A stretch of 64,000 nucleotides of DNA from a bacterium. GTDB lineage: Bacteria; Armatimonadota; Zipacnadia; Zipacnadales; UBA11051. Positions 8,957 through 17,258 of this stretch are shown one piece after another. Every line of letters starts with the position of its first letter. The first letter of the stretch is position 1. Location: NCBI GenBank assembly GCA_021372615.1, contig JAJFUB010000092.1, positions 124,001 through 188,000 of the forward strand, given 5' to 3'. Position numbers and translations under genes: made by a program. A model generated the notes under the pieces. It made no database searches, was not told where the DNA came from, and saw nothing but the letters and a program-made list of their open reading frames with translations.

Positions 8957-10342
8957 CTAATTGAGCCGGTGCGACATCTGCGCCAGCAGCGCCTCCCGCA
9001 GCCGCCCCGCCTGCTCGGGCTCCGCCTCGCACACGTTCGTCAGCTCGCCCGGGTCCCGGCGCAGGTCGTACAGCTCCCAGCGCTGCTCCCGCGTCTCCGG
9101 GTCCCAGTTCAGGATGAGCTTCCAGCCCTGCTCCCGCACCATCCAGATGCGTCGGTTGTCGCCCTCGAGCGCCTGCCAGCCGGCGGGCATCGTCTCGGCG
9201 AATGCCTGCTGGCGGAAGGCGGCGCTTGCTGGGCCAGTGGGGGCGGTCACTGTGGGAGCGGTCACCGACCGCGACCGTTCGGGGTCGGTGACCCCTCCCA
9301 CACACCCATCCTGCCTCATCAGTCCTTGCCCGATCAGCCCCAGCGCCGACTGCCCGTCGTGCGGCAGCTCCAACGGCACGCCGAGGAGGTCGAGGATCGT
9401 CGGCATGATGTCAACCTGCGAGACCTGCTGCTCGACGGTGACGCCCTGCGGTAGCCCCTTCGGATAGCGCATCAGCAGCGGCACGCGCACGCACTCGTCG
9501 TACAGCGTCCCCTTCAGGTTGCACGAGGTGTGCCCGATGTGGCCTCGCTCCAGCAGTTCCTCGCCATGGTCCGAGGTGATGACGATCAGCGTATCGTCGA
9601 GCTGGCCCACCTCCTCCAGCTTCGCGACCCAGCGGCCCACCATGTCATCGAACACACGCAGCTCACCATCATAGAGCGCGTGGACGCCGGGGCGGTCCTG
9701 CTCGGGCACGAAGTCCACGACCGCCACGCTGCGCTTGTGGGCGTCGTCACCGTCGCCGATGGGGTCCTGACGGCCTGCTTCCATCGCCGAGACGACATCA
9801 GGCGGATGCAGAATCATGCGGGTACGGACGATGTCCAGGCGCTCCTGCGTCGCGACATCGGGGTGGTAGTCGGGCGGCACGAACAGGTCGTAGTACTCCG
9901 GCGGGGGGTTGTACGGCAGATGCGTCGGGTAGGGCATCGCGAAGTAGAACCAGCCGCCCTCGCGGTGGCGGTCGAGATAGCCGAGCAGGTCGTTGTCGTC
10001 GCGGTCGAAGCCCAGCGGCCCCCAGCGCGTCACCAACTCCCCGTCGATCGCGAAGCCCCGGTCGCGCAGCAGGTGCAGCGGCGTGCGGCGGCCGACCCAC
10101 TCCGGGCTCTCGGCCCAGTGCGCGAAGTCGTACGGGCTCTGGATATGGTGCGAGGCCACGTCCTGCCCGGTGATGATTGAGACCACCGGCGGCAGCGTGT
10201 GTGAGGAGACCGAGATGCAGTCGCGGAACAGGACGCCCTCGCGCGCCAGGCGGTCGCAGTGAGGTGTTGTCGGCTTCGGGTAGCCGTAGCAACTCATGTG
10301 GTGAGGCCGCACGGCATCTTCGAGGATGATCAGGATGTTCAT
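8957..10342 (-). CDS. Sulfatase-fold hydrolase with Thr replacing the formylglycine Cys
   Basis: This 461-residue member of the alkaline phosphatase superfamily begins MNILIILEDAVRPHHMSCYG, with E8 and D9 as probable metal ligands. The second metal site, ITSDHGEELLERGHIGHT, is intact. At the nucleophile position it reads SHTLPPVVSIITG instead of C-x-P-S-R. T49 aligns with the Cys and the Arg is Val. A Thr nucleophile is known in this superfamily in phosphodiesterases and LtaS-type phosphoglycerol transferases, so a phosphate substrate or a true sulfatase with altered chemistry are both possible. A type A palindromic element (9252-9301) is read in frame as residues about 347-364. It is part of the operon between a permease and the CBM protein. 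Confidence 0.75.
   Translation of the reverse strand: MNILIILEDAVRPHHMSCYGYPKPTTPHCDRLAREGVLFRDCISVSSHTLPPVVSIITGQDVASHHIQSPYDFAHWAESPEWVGRRTPLHLLRDRGFAIDGELVTRWGPLGFDRDDNDLLGYLDRHREGGWFYFAMPYPTHLPYNPPPEYYDLFVPPDYHPDVATQERLDIVRTRMILHPPDVVSAMEAGRQDPIGDGDDAHKRSVAVVDFVPEQDRPGVHALYDGELRVFDDMVGRWVAKLEEVGQLDDTLIVITSDHGEELLERGHIGHTSCNLKGTLYDECVRVPLLMRYPKGLPQGVTVEQQVSQVDIMPTILDLLGVPLELPHDGQSALGLIGQGLMRQDGCVGGVTDPERSRSVTAPTVTAPTGPASAAFRQQAFAETMPAGWQALEGDNRRIWMVREQGWKLILNWDPETREQRWELYDLRRDPGELTNVCEAEPEQAGRLREALLAQMSHRLN
9252..9301. repeat. Type A palindromic element, copy 2 (inside sulfatase-fold CDS)
   Basis: This 50-nt element has ends GTGGGAGCGGTCACCGACC and GGTCGGTGACCCCTCCCAC. It differs from copy 3 at 11513-11562 by only two or three central bases. 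It lies in the reading frame of the minus-strand gene and encodes VGGVTDPERSRSVTAPT. The flank GGCGGTCACT partly repeats the element, suggesting a small local duplication. Confidence 0.88.
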
Positions 10343-10365
10343 GGCGCGCTCCCCGCGGCCCCAGG

Positions 10366-12381
10366 TCACTTCATCTGCGGCAGGATGATGCCCCGCAGGA
10401 TGATCTTCTGGCAGAACAGGAACACCAGCAGCACCGGGATCGAGTTCACAATGAACGAGGCCATGACCATGTAGGGCGCGCCGGTGAGAGTCTGGCTGAA
10501 CTGGTACGTCCACACCGCGATCGTCCAGATCTTCGGGTCCTGCGCCACGATGATCGCCCACTCCCAGCCGTTGTAGGCCGCGATGAAGGCGTTCAGCATC
10601 CCCACCGCCAGGATCGGCTTGACCAGCGGCAGGGAAATGCGCCAGAAGACGGTCCACTCGGGCGCCCCGTCTATCGTCGCTGCCTCGTATAGCTCCGCTG
10701 GCAGCGAGTCGAAGAAGCCCTTGAGCAGGAAGATGGTCATGCCGTTGGCCGCGCCCGGAAGAACGAGGGCGGCGAAGGTGTTGAGCAGCCCCAGGTCGCG
10801 CAGCAGCAGGAACCCCGGGATGGCCGCCACGGCCGCGGGGAAGGCCATCGTCGCCAGGCAGAAGACGACGATCTTCTCGGTCTGGCGCAGCCGGAACCGA
10901 CTGAGCGCGTACGCCGCCAGCGGGTTGACGGTCAGTGTGATGCAGATGGCGAGAATCACCAGAATCAGCGTGTTGCGCACCGCCAGCCCGCGGTGGATCA
11001 GGTAGTCGAAGACCGCCACGTAGTTCCCGGCGAGGTTGTCGAAGAAGAAGGCCCATTGCTTGTGGGCGAACGTGACCAGCAACGCCTGCCCGAACGGCAC
11101 CCCCAACTGCTCCAGGCTGTCGAGCTTCAGCCCATAGGCCGTGTTGATCCCCGCCAGGCTGCCGTGCCTGGCCAGGGCGAACTCCTGGAAGGCCTGCTCG
11201 GGGAGCGTGTCGCGGATGCGCCACTGCGTGACCGGCACGGTCTCGCGCACGAAGTCCATCCACACGCGCCCCAGCGGGCCATACGGCGCAGTGGGGGTCA
11301 GTCTGACGTCCTGCCAGCGGGCTACAGGCTCAAAGGCTTGCCCCATGCCGGCCAGCACGCGGTTGAGGTAGTCCACACTCGGGAAGCGCCGCTGCAGGAA
11401 GCGTTCGAACTCCGCCTGACGGTTGCCGACCACGATCTCCACGTGGCGCATGGGGAACTCGGTGAGGAGGAACTTCTCCCAGAGCGCGACGAGGTCCGCG
11501 TGTGCGGGACTCGTGGGAGCGGTCACCGACCGCGACCCATCGGGGTCGGTGACCCCTCCCACGCCCGCGGCGACCGGGAACGGCAGCGCCGCCAGTTGCT
11601 CGGGTTTGAGCTTCTCGTCCTGCTTGGCGACGTAGTCCTCCCAGATGAACCGCAGCGCCGCCGGGCGCAGGTACCCCGCCGCCGACGGATCGCCCTTCAG
11701 ATAGGCGGTGAAGCGGTTCTCCCGGTAGGCCTTGCGGAACTCCAGCAGGTCCCGGTAGCGCACATCCACTTCCGGAATGTAGGTCGCCTGGTCTACCGGT
11801 TCCCCGCTCCATTCGCTGGCATTGACCTTGGCGAAGTCATCAATGGTCATCTGCCACGCCTGGTTGAGCGCCGCCAGAGTGCCGTAGCGTCCACGCAGGA
11901 AGGGCGCGATGTAGCGGTTGTCGTACGCCAGGATCGTCTCGGTGACGTTCCAGTCACGCATGAAGTCCGCATAGTCGCGCGCGGCCGTCTCGAGGCACTG
12001 GCGCTGGTCGGGGTCCCGCAGCAGCGCCAGTTGCTTGCGCGCCCAGGCGTCGCTGGCCTGTCGCTCGTCGCCGATGGCGCTCCACAGCGACCAATCTTCC
12101 GGAAGGTCCGGGAAGTACTGCCGGAGCTGCCGCAGGGACGCCCGGTGGGCCGGCGGGAAGTACGCGCACAGCATGTGCATGAAGCGGTCTTGGCGGGACC
12201 ACAGGTAGCGCGGGGCCGGGTCGCGCCGGTCGTAGTCGAAGCCGTTGCTGACCGAGCCGGTGAGCATCACGGCGAAGGGATACACCATCGTGAGGCCGCC
12301 GAGCAGCAGCGTCACGTAGATCCACGCGGTAAGCGCGCGGCCTTTGGCTGACTTGCGGTCTATGTCACTGATGATGGGCAT
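10366..12381 (-). CDS. Carbohydrate ABC transporter permease (MalG-like) with a giant periplasmic insertion
   Basis: The protein has 671 residues, against about 280 for ordinary MalG-like permeases. TM1 is at about 15-40 (WIYVTLLLGGLTMVYPFAVM). The remaining helices are in the last 250 residues, with the EAA loop YEAATIDGAPEWTVFWRISL that contacts the ATPase. Between them lie about 370 soluble, tryptophan- and tyrosine-rich residues that should face the periplasm. I recognise no domain in them. A type A palindromic element is read in frame near residues 273-290. It probably pairs with the fusion permease at 13270. The ATPase must be supplied from elsewhere. No clear Shine-Dalgarno is visible, and the gene starts 18 nt after the preceding stop. 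Confidence 0.82.
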   Translation of the reverse strand: MPIISDIDRKSAKGRALTAWIYVTLLLGGLTMVYPFAVMLTGSVSNGFDYDRRDPAPRYLWSRQDRFMHMLCAYFPPAHRASLRQLRQYFPDLPEDWSLWSAIGDERQASDAWARKQLALLRDPDQRQCLETAARDYADFMRDWNVTETILAYDNRYIAPFLRGRYGTLAALNQAWQMTIDDFAKVNASEWSGEPVDQATYIPEVDVRYRDLLEFRKAYRENRFTAYLKGDPSAAGYLRPAALRFIWEDYVAKQDEKLKPEQLAALPFPVAAGVGGVTDPDGSRSVTAPTSPAHADLVALWEKFLLTEFPMRHVEIVVGNRQAEFERFLQRRFPSVDYLNRVLAGMGQAFEPVARWQDVRLTPTAPYGPLGRVWMDFVRETVPVTQWRIRDTLPEQAFQEFALARHGSLAGINTAYGLKLDSLEQLGVPFGQALLVTFAHKQWAFFFDNLAGNYVAVFDYLIHRGLAVRNTLILVILAICITLTVNPLAAYALSRFRLRQTEKIVVFCLATMAFPAAVAAIPGFLLLRDLGLLNTFAALVLPGAANGMTIFLLKGFFDSLPAELYEAATIDGAPEWTVFWRISLPLVKPILAVGMLNAFIAAYNGWEWAIIVAQDPKIWTIAVWTYQFSQTLTGAPYMVMASFIVNSIPVLLVFLFCQKIILRGIILPQMK
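11513..11562. repeat. Type A palindromic element, copy 3 (inside permease CDS)
   Basis: This 50-nt element is nearly identical to copy 2. It is read on the minus strand in the same frame as copy 2, as VGGVTDPDGSRSVTAPT, within the large periplasmic insertion of the permease. Confidence 0.88.
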
Positions 12382-12399
12382 GGGAAGTCTGAGAAGAAG

Positions 12400-13266
12400 T
12401 CACTTTCCGGGCAGGTTCCGGGTTGCCATGTAGGCATCCGCGTACGCCTTTTCTAGTCTGAGCACGTCCTCCGGATACTGTGGTCGTGGAGACAGAGCCG
12501 TAATCTGGGCCATCATCGTGAATTGCGCGTGCCTGGCTATGGACTCGCCGCGCTTCTCAGGGTCCTTCACGGCTCTGAGCACGGAACGGATCAGCCCGTC
12601 GGACTGGGCGAACCGAGTATCAAACCCCTGCTTGATCTGCTCAATCTGGTCGGGCAACAATGGCTGCTTCAACAGCACTGACGAGGGATTTGTGCGGCCA
12701 CGCGTTGCGTCGTGAGTGAACTCCCTCGCGGCAGTGGCACCGGCCTCGTCTGCGATCGCGGGGTCCAGTGCCGCCAGAGTCCTCCGCACCTGTTCGGTGA
12801 CGTGCTCGGCGAGTTCGTCCACTTGCCGGTCGATCTGCTGCATCTGCCGGGGCGTCAAGTCCGGGAGACGTGCGAGCTCGGCGTAGTTGTACCGTGCGGC
12901 CGCGGCTCGCCACACGTAGTACTCCCGCAAGGCGGGCTGGGGCGCATCGGCAGCGCCGTGGGTGACCGCCTCCCGCAACGCCGCCATGCGCTGCTCGGAC
13001 AAGGGCTCAGTGCCGGTGTCCATGATGGCCTGCGAGATGCCCTTCGCCCACTGTGGTGCGTACTGCTCAAACGGCGACGGCCACACCGCCTGTGCCTGCT
13101 TCAGCGCAAGCCGCCGCAGCTCCGCCGCCTGCTGCTGTCGAGTCGCACCGCGAAGCGGAGAGGGAGCCGGAGGAGCGGTCGGGGCGCGCTTGACACAACC
13201 CGTCATGATCAGTGCAAGCGCAAGGACGCTTCCCAACAACGCGATCAGTCGGGGCGCATTGGACAC
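12400..13266 (-). CDS. Lipoprotein of unknown function between two permease genes
   Basis: This 288-residue protein has an N-terminal signal ending LIMTGC, which fits a lipobox and implies lipid-anchored export. A Pro/Ala linker follows, then a mostly helical, Gln/Arg/Ala-rich body with no recognised domain. The start is GTG with AGGAG 8 nt upstream, and it begins 3 nt after the stop of the binding-protein/permease fusion. Its position between the two permease genes suggests a role in the same uptake system, for example as an accessory periplasmic component. That is inference. Confidence 0.7.
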   Translation of the reverse strand: MSNAPRLIALLGSVLALALIMTGCVKRAPTAPPAPSPLRGATRQQQAAELRRLALKQAQAVWPSPFEQYAPQWAKGISQAIMDTGTEPLSEQRMAALREAVTHGAADAPQPALREYYVWRAAAARYNYAELARLPDLTPRQMQQIDRQVDELAEHVTEQVRRTLAALDPAIADEAGATAAREFTHDATRGRTNPSSVLLKQPLLPDQIEQIKQGFDTRFAQSDGLIRSVLRAVKDPEKRGESIARHAQFTMMAQITALSPRPQYPEDVLRLEKAYADAYMATRNLPGK

Positions 13267-13269
13267 GTT

Positions 13270-15948
13270 CTAGTCTCCTCTTGCCTGCCGGAAGTCCACG
13301 CGCCTCAAGATCCTCAGTTGCAGGTAGGTGAACCCGATCAGGATGCTGCCCAGGATCCACGCGTAGCTGGTGGCGAGGCTGAAGCGCATGTTGACATACG
13401 CCTCCTGCCAGATCGCCATGCCCATGACCATCGTGGCCTTGCCGGGACCGCCGAAGGTGAGCAGGAAGATCTGACCCATGGACTGGAATGTGCCGATGAA
13501 GGCCCCAACGAAGTTGATGAGCACCAGCGGGGCGATGGTGGGCAGTGTGATGTGACGGATGCGCCCCAGGAAGCCCGCGCCATCCAGGCTGGCGGCTTCA
13601 TACAGCTCGTCCGGCACCGACTTGAGCGCCGCCAGGTAGATCAGGCTGCCGATGCCGGAGGCCGCCCAGACGCTCGGGATGATGACACACGCCATGACCA
13701 CATTCGGGTTGCCCAGCCAGTCCACCGGCTTGAGGTCCCACAGGCCCAGGACTGGCGCCAGCAGGCGGTTGATCGTCCCCTGGGCCGTGCCGGCGAACAT
13801 CTCCTTCCACATCAACGTCACGACCAGCCCCGAGGTCATCTGCGGCAGGAAGAACAGCGTCCGGAAGAAGATCTTGAACTTCGGGACCTCCGTGAGCAGG
13901 AACGCCAGGACGATGGGAGTGAAGAATGCCAGTCCCAGGTTCCACAGTACGAACCGGAACGTCGTGAGCAGGTAGTGGTAGAAGTTGGGGTCCAGGGCGA
14001 TGCTGATGAAGTTGTTGAGGCCCACGAAGGCCGAGTGCCCCACGACCTTGTAGTCCTGGAAAGCCATCACGAGACCGCGCGCGAGCGGGTAGTAGCCCCA
14101 CAGCGCAATCGAGACCACCGCGGGCGTGAGCATCAGCCACGGCAGAAAGCCCTTGTAGACGCCGGCTTTGCTCTCGACCTTGCGCATCTGGTCGCGGACG
14201 ATCAGCACAGTGAAGAAGGCCAGGAAGAGCGCGATGAAGCCGGCGATAAGGCGCGCCCGGGGGCGGTACTGGTTGAGCAGCTCGGGCGGGCGCTCGAACA
14301 TGATGCCGGTGTTGGCGTCACGCTCGAGGTCCTTTAGCGCCGTCTTGTAGTCGAACTCCTTGCCGCTGGGCCGCAGCACCAGGTCAATGATCTCGCGCTG
14401 GTAGAAGTCGCGGAACTGCAGCCACTTGCCCATGAAGGGCTCGACGACCTCGAGGATGCGGCCCTGCTCGATGCCCTGCCACATGAGCATGTTCTCGGGC
14501 GGGATTTCGCGCAGGTAGTCATCGAACCCCAGGCGCTCCAGGTCGCGGGGGTTCAGGAACTTGGCCTGCCCGGCGGCGACCTTCCGGCGGATCTCCTCGT
14601 CGGAGCCCTCGGGGGAGCAGATGCGTCGCATCATCTCCCACACCAGGTCCCGGTAGGCCTTCTTGTCCTGCGCCGTCGGCCCCCCACGCCTCAGTACGTC
14701 CTTGCCGATCATGAAGAAGCTGTTGGAGGCCTGGAGCACCGGCTGACAGTGCTCGTTCATCCCGGGGAAGGGCATCATGCCCATGTCGTCGGGCTGCAGC
14801 CCCAGATTCTGGAACTCGGTCATGTCACCCGACCACAGCGGGTACATCGCCAGGTCGCGCCCCATGCGCTTCATCGTGTCCAGCAGGTTCGTCGTCGTGA
14901 CGCCGATGCTGCCCTCGACCACCTCGTCCTTGCCGAACACCAGGCGCTTGCCGCCCGACATGACGAAGCCGTTGTCCACGTCCTGCTGCGTCAGCTCCAC
15001 GGGCTCGCGGCGGCGGCGGTCCATGACCCACGGCGCCCAGCGCAGGCGATGGTAGAACGCCACCGCCGCGGTGCACTCGGGGCTGGCGACATTGCAGCGC
15101 CACGTGGGCACGACGCGCGACAGGTCATGCCCGGCCGGGTCCACGAACTCGATGGCTTGCTCGTTGAAGGTGATCTGCTTGCCGCACTGGGGGCACGAGC
15201 GGTCCTGCACGACGATGCTGGAACCGGTCGTGGCCACCCACGGGGCGAAGGCCCAACTCTGTGAGGTCAACTCGAGGCCGAAGGTCTTCTTCACGGGGTC
15301 GTACAGGAGCCGCACCCAGCGGATGAACTCGTCGTAGGTTTTCGGCGGCTGCATGGGGTCGAGGCCGGCCTTGCGCAGGAGCCGCTTGCTGTACAGGATG
15401 CCCACGTACGTCCCGCCGCGATTCGGCAGCGAGTAGACCTTGCCATTGACCGTGACGACCTGCCGGTACAGCGGCTTGATCTTCACCCAGTCCGGCCACT
15501 TGCTCTCATCCGCATCCACCTGTCCGTTGCGGTCCGGCTTGCCGTCTTTCGTCAGTTTCGGCTTGCCGTTGGCGAGGACCCCGTCCTCGCCGATCCATTC
15601 GGTCAGGGGATAGGCCAGCCGCTGCTCGACGGCCTGGCGGATGTCGGTCTCGAAGATGTCGGGGCCGATGTTGGCGGCCATGGCCATGGCCAGCGAGGCC
15701 CGCGCGCCCTCGGCGGGCATGCGAATGCCATCCCACTGGACCAGACGCACATTCGGATGGGCCGCCAGGAAGTCGCGAATGATCTTGGGCTGGCGGTTCT
15801 GCGCGTTGTAGCGCGAGGTGACCGAGATGTGGAAGAGGGGCTGGCCGTTCGCTCCCCGTGCGGGGTCAGTCGGGGCCGACGGAGCGGCAGACGCACAACC
15901 GACAGCAACGAGCGTGAAGGCCAGCAGTGAACGGCATCCTGACGTCAA
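13270..15948 (-). CDS. ABC sugar transporter: solute-binding protein fused to MalF-like permease
   Basis: The protein has 892 residues. Residues 1-30 are a signal sequence. Residues about 35-560 are an extracellular solute-binding domain of the sugar-binding type, including NGKVYSLPNRGGTYVGILYS and YDEFIRWVRLLYDP. Residues about 575-892 are a MalF-like permease with six predicted helices and the EAA loop YEAASLDGAGFLGRIRHITL. Within the binding domain, near residue 240, lies an unusual four-Cys insert: CPQCGK and, about 30 residues later, CNVASPEC. It looks like a zinc ribbon. The start is read as TTG with AAGGA upstream, and no in-frame ATG gives a signal peptide. The binding domain would be tethered to its own permease. 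It is the first gene of the 16-to-4.7-kb operon. Confidence 0.85.
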   Translation of the reverse strand: MTSGCRSLLAFTLVAVGCASAAPSAPTDPARGANGQPLFHISVTSRYNAQNRQPKIIRDFLAAHPNVRLVQWDGIRMPAEGARASLAMAMAANIGPDIFETDIRQAVEQRLAYPLTEWIGEDGVLANGKPKLTKDGKPDRNGQVDADESKWPDWVKIKPLYRQVVTVNGKVYSLPNRGGTYVGILYSKRLLRKAGLDPMQPPKTYDEFIRWVRLLYDPVKKTFGLELTSQSWAFAPWVATTGSSIVVQDRSCPQCGKQITFNEQAIEFVDPAGHDLSRVVPTWRCNVASPECTAAVAFYHRLRWAPWVMDRRRREPVELTQQDVDNGFVMSGGKRLVFGKDEVVEGSIGVTTTNLLDTMKRMGRDLAMYPLWSGDMTEFQNLGLQPDDMGMMPFPGMNEHCQPVLQASNSFFMIGKDVLRRGGPTAQDKKAYRDLVWEMMRRICSPEGSDEEIRRKVAAGQAKFLNPRDLERLGFDDYLREIPPENMLMWQGIEQGRILEVVEPFMGKWLQFRDFYQREIIDLVLRPSGKEFDYKTALKDLERDANTGIMFERPPELLNQYRPRARLIAGFIALFLAFFTVLIVRDQMRKVESKAGVYKGFLPWLMLTPAVVSIALWGYYPLARGLVMAFQDYKVVGHSAFVGLNNFISIALDPNFYHYLLTTFRFVLWNLGLAFFTPIVLAFLLTEVPKFKIFFRTLFFLPQMTSGLVVTLMWKEMFAGTAQGTINRLLAPVLGLWDLKPVDWLGNPNVVMACVIIPSVWAASGIGSLIYLAALKSVPDELYEAASLDGAGFLGRIRHITLPTIAPLVLINFVGAFIGTFQSMGQIFLLTFGGPGKATMVMGMAIWQEAYVNMRFSLATSYAWILGSILIGFTYLQLRILRRVDFRQARGD

Positions 15949-15988
15949 CGGGGACCATCCTTCGGTAAGAGGGAGCGACCTGCGCGCA

Positions 15989-16041
15989 GGCAGGCCAGAC
16001 TGATTTCGCCGCCGGGGCGGCTGACTCCTGTCTGGCCTGCC
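15989..16041. terminator. Long inverted repeat, probable terminator of the minus-strand OMP gene
   Basis: The 12-bp arms GGCAGGCCAGAC and GTCTGGCCTGCC are perfect. They enclose a smaller GCCGC/GCGGC hairpin. It lies between the stop of the outer-membrane-like gene and the start of the ABC operon, both on the minus strand. No T-run follows, so it could also be another palindromic element. Confidence 0.5.
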
Positions 16042-16072
16042 GCAGTCGGATCTGCTAGCGGAACCTCAGGTT

Positions 16073-17116
16073 CTACCAGCGGTACATCACTTCAAACGAA
16101 TGAGTCGCCGAGCCGCCAAACAGCGGGCTGACGTCGCCGCTACTCCAGCCATTGATGAAGGCGTAGTCGGCGCGCCAGTGCGGCCCATCCCAGCCCACGC
16201 CACAACAGAAGTCGCCGTCATTGACCCCGGCGCGCAGCCCCCAATCAGGGGCGACGAGATACTCCGCGCCGAAGCTCCACGTGTCGCTAACCTTGTCCGA
16301 CCCGTCCCCGGACAGGACACCATGTTGGTACTCGGCGGCGAGCAGCAGGTTCGGGTTCAGGTGCCGCGAGGCTCCCAGCACGAACTGCGAGCTGTCGAAC
16401 TCGAGGCTCTGCGCGACCTGCACCGGGGCCCCACCGCCCGGTGACTGGACGAGCGCGCGGAAGTCCACGTCGTCGCGTGAGAAGCTGTACATGGCCCCGA
16501 TGAAATCGCCTGGAGCCCACTCATAGGCCAGGCCACCCCGGAAACCGTACTGTGCGGTGTCATCCACGTCCGCCAACTCCGCGCCGAACCCCGACGTGAA
16601 GGTTAGCCCGACGTCCTCGAAGCCCAGGACGCTCAGCCCACCCGTCAGATGGCCCCGCAGGCGGCGGCCGTAGTCCACCACCATGGCGCTCTCGGACATG
16701 TTCACCTCGACGGGCCCGACTCCTGGCAGGACCGCCGGGTCGCCGGAGCTGTCGAGCGTGATGACGGTGAACTGCAGCCCGCTCCGGCGTGGCAGCAGCG
16801 GCAGCGTGAGGTGCGCGTAGTAGCTGTCCACCGTGGGGCCGTTGTCGAACTCGGTGCGAGTGGCCCGTACGCCCATGCTCGGCCGCGTCTGCACCGCGGC
16901 AAAGGCGGGGTTCGCGAACTGGTCGTCATTCACGCAACTGAGGAACCCGCCCATGGCGAGCACCCGCGTCGGCACAGGAGTGCCCATCCCGAACCGACCC
17001 ACCAGGCCGTACATCTCAGGACCCATCGTCTGGGCCGGGGTGACACTGCAAGCGACGAAGACGGTGATGACGAGGCTGAGCAGCAACCAGGCGGGGGCGA
17101 GACTACATCGCGGCAT
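16073..17116 (-). CDS. Outer-membrane beta-barrel-like protein
   Basis: This 347-residue protein has an N-terminal signal peptide ending near TPAQ. It consists of alternating amphipathic strands such as FGAEYLVAPDWGLRAGVNDG and ends FEVMYRW. A C-terminal aromatic residue after alternating hydrophobics is the BAM recognition signal. A segment near the start, AMGGFLSCVNDDQFANPA, resembles the N-terminal hatch of FadL/PorV-like proteins. The ATG at 17116 has GGAGGTGG 6 nt upstream, so the ATG 12 codons earlier is not used. The role is not known. It may be a pore for the adjacent ABC operon, but a hairpin separates them. Confidence 0.65.
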   Translation of the reverse strand: MPRCSLAPAWLLLSLVITVFVACSVTPAQTMGPEMYGLVGRFGMGTPVPTRVLAMGGFLSCVNDDQFANPAFAAVQTRPSMGVRATRTEFDNGPTVDSYYAHLTLPLLPRRSGLQFTVITLDSSGDPAVLPGVGPVEVNMSESAMVVDYGRRLRGHLTGGLSVLGFEDVGLTFTSGFGAELADVDDTAQYGFRGGLAYEWAPGDFIGAMYSFSRDDVDFRALVQSPGGGAPVQVAQSLEFDSSQFVLGASRHLNPNLLLAAEYQHGVLSGDGSDKVSDTWSFGAEYLVAPDWGLRAGVNDGDFCCGVGWDGPHWRADYAFINGWSSGDVSPLFGGSATHSFEVMYRW

Positions 17117-17258
17117 GACACCACCTCCAGGGAATGTGTGAGACACCTTCACGTCGGCATGCCCTCGCGTCTGACGGCAACTGCGGGCGCGACAGCCACT
17201 CCCCGGGGGCGAGGCTCAGGACAACGTTTCGGCGGAAACCCTCCGCATACCTTCTGGT

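Noticed and set aside
10993-12351. A plus-strand frame opposite the permease insertion
   Set aside because: The permease frame continues through the insertion with no stop and joins proper membrane helices on both sides. The antisense frame has no domain.
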